Positions 6,527-10,601 of a stretch of 10,601 nt of DNA are shown here, piece by piece. The notes beneath the pieces are model-generated. The model saw only the letters and a program-made list of their open reading frames with translations, ran no database searches and was not told the origin of the DNA. The stretch's first letter is position 1, and each line of letters opens with the position of its first letter. The translations under genes were made by a program, and so were the position numbers. The stretch comes from CAYZDV01 sp964477275 (GTDB taxonomy: Bacteria; Acidobacteriota; Aminicenantia; Aminicenantales; Aminicenantaceae), in the NCBI GenBank assembly GCA_964477275.1, contig CAYZDV010000068.1, positions 1 to 10,601 of the forward strand, in the 5' to 3' direction.

Positions 6527-7479
6527 TTTTCGGTGAACACCCCGATCTTCCTGAATTTCTCGTATCGCTTCTTCAGACGCTGCCCGGAAGTCTCTTTCTC
6601 CAGGCTCTTCAAGGTATGCCAAAGAGCGTTGTTCACGTTCTCGAAGGTCTGTTCGTAGTCGATGTGGGCCCCGCCCGGGGGCTCGGGAACAATCCCGTCG
6701 ATGAGGCCCATCTCCAGCAGGTTCCTTGCGCACATCTTCAAGTTCTCGGCTGCCTGGGTCACCGCCTGCTGGTCCTTCCAGAGAATCGCGGCACAACCCT
6801 CGGGTGAAATTACCGAGTAGAAAGAGTATTCCAGCATCAGAATTGCGTCTCCCACGCCGATGGCCAGGGCTCCACCGCTTCCGCCTTCGCCAATGACCAC
6901 GTTGACCACAGGAATCTTCAGCCTGGAAATCTCTTTCAGGTTGTAAGCAATCGCCTCGGCCTGCCCCTGCTCTTCAGCCCTGATGCCTGGATAGGCACCG
7001 GGCGTGTCGATCAATGTCACAACCGGATGGCCGAATTTTTCTGCCAGCTTCATGACCCGAAGAGCTTTCCTGTATCCTTCGGGGTTGGGCTGACCGAAGT
7101 TGCGCTGCAGTCTTTCCCGTGTTGTCCGGCCTTTCTGGTGGCCGATAAAGGCGACCGGACGCCCCTTATAGAACCCGAAGCCGGCGACGATGGCCGGGTC
7201 ATCTCCAGCCCGGCGGTCGCCATGAATCTCCATAAAATCGCTCGTCAGATACTTCAAGTAGTCCAGGGTGTAGGGCCGCCTTGGATGGCGGGCAATCTGG
7301 ACGATGTGCAGAGGAGTCAACAGGGGCCGGATCCTGGACCATTCCTTCTCTATTTTCTTTCTCAGGAGGGGAATTTGCTTCTTATCCTTCTCATCTTCCC
7401 CTGCGACGAGTTCATCAATCTTTTCCTTGAGGAGGAGGATGTCCTTCTCCAGGTGATAGAAATCCTTCTCTTCCTTCAT
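6523..7479 (-). CDS. accA: Acetyl-CoA carboxylase carboxyltransferase, alpha subunit
   Basis: 318 aa, usual length for bacterial AccA. With AccD it moves the carboxyl group from carboxybiotin to acetyl-CoA, giving malonyl-CoA for fatty acid synthesis. Visible landmarks: an N-terminal charged helical region (1-50), HPRRPY (65-70), GDRRAGDDPA (87-96), GHQKGR (113-118), DTPGAYPG (158-165), GEGGSGGALA (197-206) and SPEGCA (225-230). The crotonase-like fold is complete. accD is not in the window. The ATG at 7479 has only weak SD-like bases (CAGAGA), but an in-frame stop lies eight codons upstream and the position fits the family. It is the first gene after a good promoter and overlaps hisS by four bases. 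Confidence 0.96.
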   Translation of the reverse strand: MKEEKDFYHLEKDILLLKEKIDELVAGEDEKDKKQIPLLRKKIEKEWSRIRPLLTPLHIVQIARHPRRPYTLDYLKYLTSDFMEIHGDRRAGDDPAIVAGFGFYKGRPVAFIGHQKGRTTRERLQRNFGQPNPEGYRKALRVMKLAEKFGHPVVTLIDTPGAYPGIRAEEQGQAEAIAYNLKEISRLKIPVVNVVIGEGGSGGALAIGVGDAILMLEYSFYSVISPEGCAAILWKDQQAVTQAAENLKMCARNLLEMGLIDGIVPEPPGGAHIDYEQTFENVNNALWHTLKSLEKETSGQRLKKRYEKFRKIGVFTEK

Positions 7480-7515
7480 CAGTCTCTGGGTTAAATAAGA
7501 TTTTTATACCCGTTT

Positions 7516-7545
7516 ATTCTATAGAGTTGCTTGAATTATTGTCAA
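7516..7545 (-). promoter_or_regulatory. Sigma-70-type promoter for accA-hisS-aspS
   Basis: The minus strand has a perfect -35, TTGACA (7545-7540), an 18-nt spacer, and a -10, TAGAAT (7521-7516), one base from consensus. Initiation would be near 7509, giving a leader of about 30 nt before the accA ATG. No riboswitch or T-box-like leader fits in that space. The promoter lies about 60 bp downstream of the small mobile element. Confidence 0.75.
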
Positions 7546-7581
7546 GCGAAAGGGCAAAGGAGCATCCGGACTTCAAAGTCA

Positions 7582-7597
7582 GTCTCTTCAATTCTGT
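7582..7597. repeat. Solo copy of the MITE end, direct repeat of 7616-7631
   Basis: GTCTCTTCAATTCTGT occurs exactly here and again at 7616-7631, where it is the left terminus of the 119-bp element. The two copies are 34 bp apart in the same orientation. The repeat is part of the mobile-element end and stands outside the element and its target duplication. Confidence 0.8.
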
Positions 7598-7606
7598 CAA
7601 TATCAA

Positions 7607-7614
7607 TTTATCTC
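7607..7614. repeat. Target-site duplication, left copy, of the 119-bp element
   Basis: TTTATCTC abuts the GGTCTCTTC end and is repeated exactly at 7734-7741, directly after the opposite end. Confidence 0.9.
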
Positions 7615-7733
7615 GGTCTCTTCAATTCTGTGTGGGTAATTTAATGACTAAAATACACGGAAATGGTATCGCTCCCTTCAGATTTTTAACGCCATTCCCG
7701 TGTATTTTACCCACACTAAGCTGGAAGAGAATC
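7615..7733. mobile_element. MITE-like element, 119 bp, copy B
   Basis: A compact relative of the element at 3103-3413. The left arm (7615-7666) starts GGTCTCTTCAATTCT, and the right arm (7692-7733) ends CTGGAAGAGAATC. Both ends deviate slightly from the perfect termini of copy A. The inner arms pair almost perfectly over 17 bp (AAAATACACGGAAATGG with its complement, one mismatch) and frame a 25-nt core (7667-7691). As in copy A, only the left arm has the extra 12 nt, about TTTAATGACTAA. An exact 8-bp target duplication, TTTATCTC, flanks it. It has no coding capacity. It lies between the rlmB stop and the accA promoter, so read-through RNA from rlmB would fold into a long hairpin, but no T-run marks it as a terminator. 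Confidence 0.9.
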
Positions 7734-7741
7734 TTTATCTC
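7734..7741. repeat. Target-site duplication, right copy, of the 119-bp element
   Basis: TTTATCTC matches 7607-7614 exactly and directly follows the element end GAGAATC. Confidence 0.9.
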
Positions 7742-7841
7742 CAATCGGCCTTTTTTCCTCTCAGGGCGAGCCGATCCTGCCGCATCTGCTTCGTTACAGG
7801 ACACTTGCGGTGGAGGGACCACAGGTGCGCGTCCATTGAAT
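7742..7841. other. Spacer downstream of rlmB, no clear signal
   Basis: About 100 nt between the rlmB stop and the small element. The only pairing I see is ATCGGC with GCCGAT around a loop of about 20 nt, without a T-run. No gene, promoter or intrinsic terminator is supported. Confidence 0.4.
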
Positions 7842-8570
7842 TCAGGCAGTATTCTTTCCTTTTCTCTGGCGGACGACTTCGTAAAGAAAAACGGCGGCCG
7901 CAGCTGAGACATTCAGAGATGTGATGTCCCCCAGCAGAGGAAGGGAGAGGACCTTGTCACATTTTTCTCTGATGAGAGGACGCAACCCTTTTCCCTCAGA
8001 TCCCAGGACGATGGCCACCGGCAGCCGGTAATCAAATTCATACCAGTATTCCTCCCGCCCGCCTTCTGCTCCGACAAGCCACATTCCCCGCTTTTTCAAA
8101 TCCTCCATGGTCCGGGCCAGGTTTTTCACCCTGGCCACCTGAAGGTGCTCCAGGGCTCCGGCTGAAACAATCGAAACCGCCTCGGTCAGGCCCGCCGACC
8201 GCCTTTCGGGCAGGATGATTCCATCCACTCCTGCTCCCTCGGCTGTGCGGATGATCGCCCCCAGGTTCTGAGGGTCCTCCACGCCATCCAGCAAGACGAG
8301 GAAGGGGACATCGGCTGAAGAAAGGATGGATTCGAGAGAGTCAAACTCCTTGGGTGAGAGAAAAGCCACCGCCCCTTGATGGTGGCGGTCGAGCCTGTCC
8401 AGCTTTGGCCTCGGGACAAAAAAAACCGGAATTCGCCTTTCTCTGGCCAGGCGGATGATTTCGGAAATCCTGGCCCTCTTTGCATCCTTCTGGATGAGGA
8501 TTTTATGGATGCGCTGGGGAGAAGACTTCACCGCTTCGAGGAGAGCGTTCAAGCGGCTGATTTTCCCCAA
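7842..8570 (-). CDS. rlmB: TrmH/SpoU-family 23S rRNA ribose 2'-O-methyltransferase (RlmB-like)
   Basis: 242 aa, usual for RlmB, which methylates the 2'-OH of a conserved guanosine (G2251 in E. coli) in the 23S rRNA peptidyl-transferase region using SAM. Residues 1-75 match the N-terminal substrate-binding domain (ISRLNALLEAV... HQGAVAF). The C-terminal SPOUT domain has motif 1 DGVEDPQNLGAIIRTAE (95-111, with Asn102 and Arg108), motif 2 IVLGSEGKGL (187-196) and motif 3 LPLLGDITSLNVSAA (210-224). The start is uncertain: no ATG exists near the conserved N-terminus, and TTG at 8570 is the best candidate. AAGGA sits only one base before it and GAAGG 16 bases before. The glnS stop lies in the same frame nine codons upstream, so translation may depend on coupling to glnS. 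Another SpoU-family target cannot be fully excluded. Confidence 0.88.
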   Translation of the reverse strand: MGKISRLNALLEAVKSSPQRIHKILIQKDAKRARISEIIRLARERRIPVFFVPRPKLDRLDRHHQGAVAFLSPKEFDSLESILSSADVPFLVLLDGVEDPQNLGAIIRTAEGAGVDGIILPERRSAGLTEAVSIVSAGALEHLQVARVKNLARTMEDLKKRGMWLVGAEGGREEYWYEFDYRLPVAIVLGSEGKGLRPLIREKCDKVLSLPLLGDITSLNVSAAAAVFLYEVVRQRKGKNTA

Positions 8571-8597
8571 TTCCTTCTCGCTGCGGCCTTCAGCCTC

Positions 8598-10331
<1,734 letters not shown>

Positions 10332-10364
10332 GAGTTCTCTCCCTGATGTTCAGAATGGAAAGGT

Positions 10365-10601
10365 TCAGAGGAAGTTCATGACCTCACTGATCCGCTGTGA
10401 ACAGCTCTTGACCGGCCGGGGAAAGTCCAGTCGGGCCCCCTCTTCAACCAGCGGAATAAGTTTATCCAGCTCCAGCCCGGATTCCCTAACAGTGAGCGCG
10501 ATCCGGAGCGGATGATACAGGTTTCTGCCTCTGCACCCCGTCTCGTTCTTGATATCCTGGGTGATGGCCGTGAACTGCGCATAATCGAATTCCCCGACTC
10601 G
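10365..10601 (-). CDS. gltX: Glutamyl-tRNA synthetase, C-terminal part (cut by window edge)
   Basis: Only the last 78 residues are visible, open to the window edge and ending in TGA at 10367-10365. The segment IKNETGCRGRNLYHPLRIALTVRESGLELDKLIPLVEEGARL resembles the C-terminal anticodon-binding region of bacterial GluRS, where TG(V/L)KGK.L.HPLR.ALTGR.SGPEL is typical. The usual Gly and Pro of ALTGR.SGPEL are Val and Leu here. It lies just upstream of glnS with a 33-nt gap, which suggests a common transcript. The catalytic part and promoter lie outside the window. Confidence 0.8.
   Translation of the reverse strand, partial: RVGEFDYAQFTAITQDIKNETGCRGRNLYHPLRIALTVRESGLELDKLIPLVEEGARLDFPRPVKSCSQRISEVMNFL

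Noticed and set aside
6527..6796. 90-residue N-terminal extension of HisRS in the open frame
   Set aside because: It lies inside accA in another frame. The conserved HisRS N-terminus (VKGTKDILP) begins right after the ATG at 6526, which overlaps the accA stop in the usual ATGA manner.
7607..7741. Small palindromic element as an intrinsic terminator for rlmB
   Set aside because: The hairpin is strong, but no T-run follows the stem in either direction, and the target duplication shows it arrived by transposition. A terminator effect is possible but unsupported.

Overview
The window looks like a moderately GC-rich bacterial chromosome segment. Every recognisable gene lies on the minus strand, so transcription runs right to left. 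Two genes carry N-terminal signal peptides on zinc-peptidase-type proteins, which fits a cell with an envelope compartment, probably a diderm. The repertoire (GlnRS beside GluRS, paired M16 proteins, ancient housekeeping genes) and the repeat family would fit an Aminicenantes/Acidobacteriota-like lineage. That placement is a guess; nothing here fixes the taxon.

Layout in transcription order. (1) 10601-7842: the C-terminal end of glutamyl-tRNA synthetase (gltX, cut by the window edge), glutaminyl-tRNA synthetase (glnS) and a SpoU-family 23S rRNA ribose methyltransferase (rlmB), closely spaced and probably one operon. (2) 7841-7480: a spacer holding a 119-bp miniature transposable element with a perfect 8-bp target duplication, followed by a near-consensus sigma-70 promoter. 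(3) 7479-3476: accA (acetyl-CoA carboxylase alpha subunit), hisS (overlapping accA by ATGA) and aspS, read from that promoter. (4) 3475-3022: a spacer holding a second, 311-bp member of the same element family, also with a perfect 8-bp target duplication, ending next to candidate promoters. (5) 3021-55: two secreted M16 peptidase-family proteins with complementary active-site halves.

The genes are mostly translation and lipid-synthesis housekeeping: three complete aminoacyl-tRNA synthetases and part of a fourth, one rRNA methylase, and the enzyme part that feeds malonyl-CoA to fatty acid synthesis. The M16 pair is best read as one heterodimeric periplasmic peptidase: the upstream subunit has the zinc site and lacks the substrate-binding Arg/Tyr pair, and the downstream subunit has the reverse.

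The least expected content is the repeat family. Both copies have GG-TCTCTTC ends, long imperfect inverted arms in which one arm carries an extra 12 nt, a shared core that is inverted between the copies, and intact 8-bp target-site duplications. Neither encodes a transposase, so they are MITE-like and would need an enzyme supplied from elsewhere. A solo 16-bp copy of one element's end lies just outside the smaller element. I see no CRISPR array, tRNA, rRNA, phage gene or defence gene.
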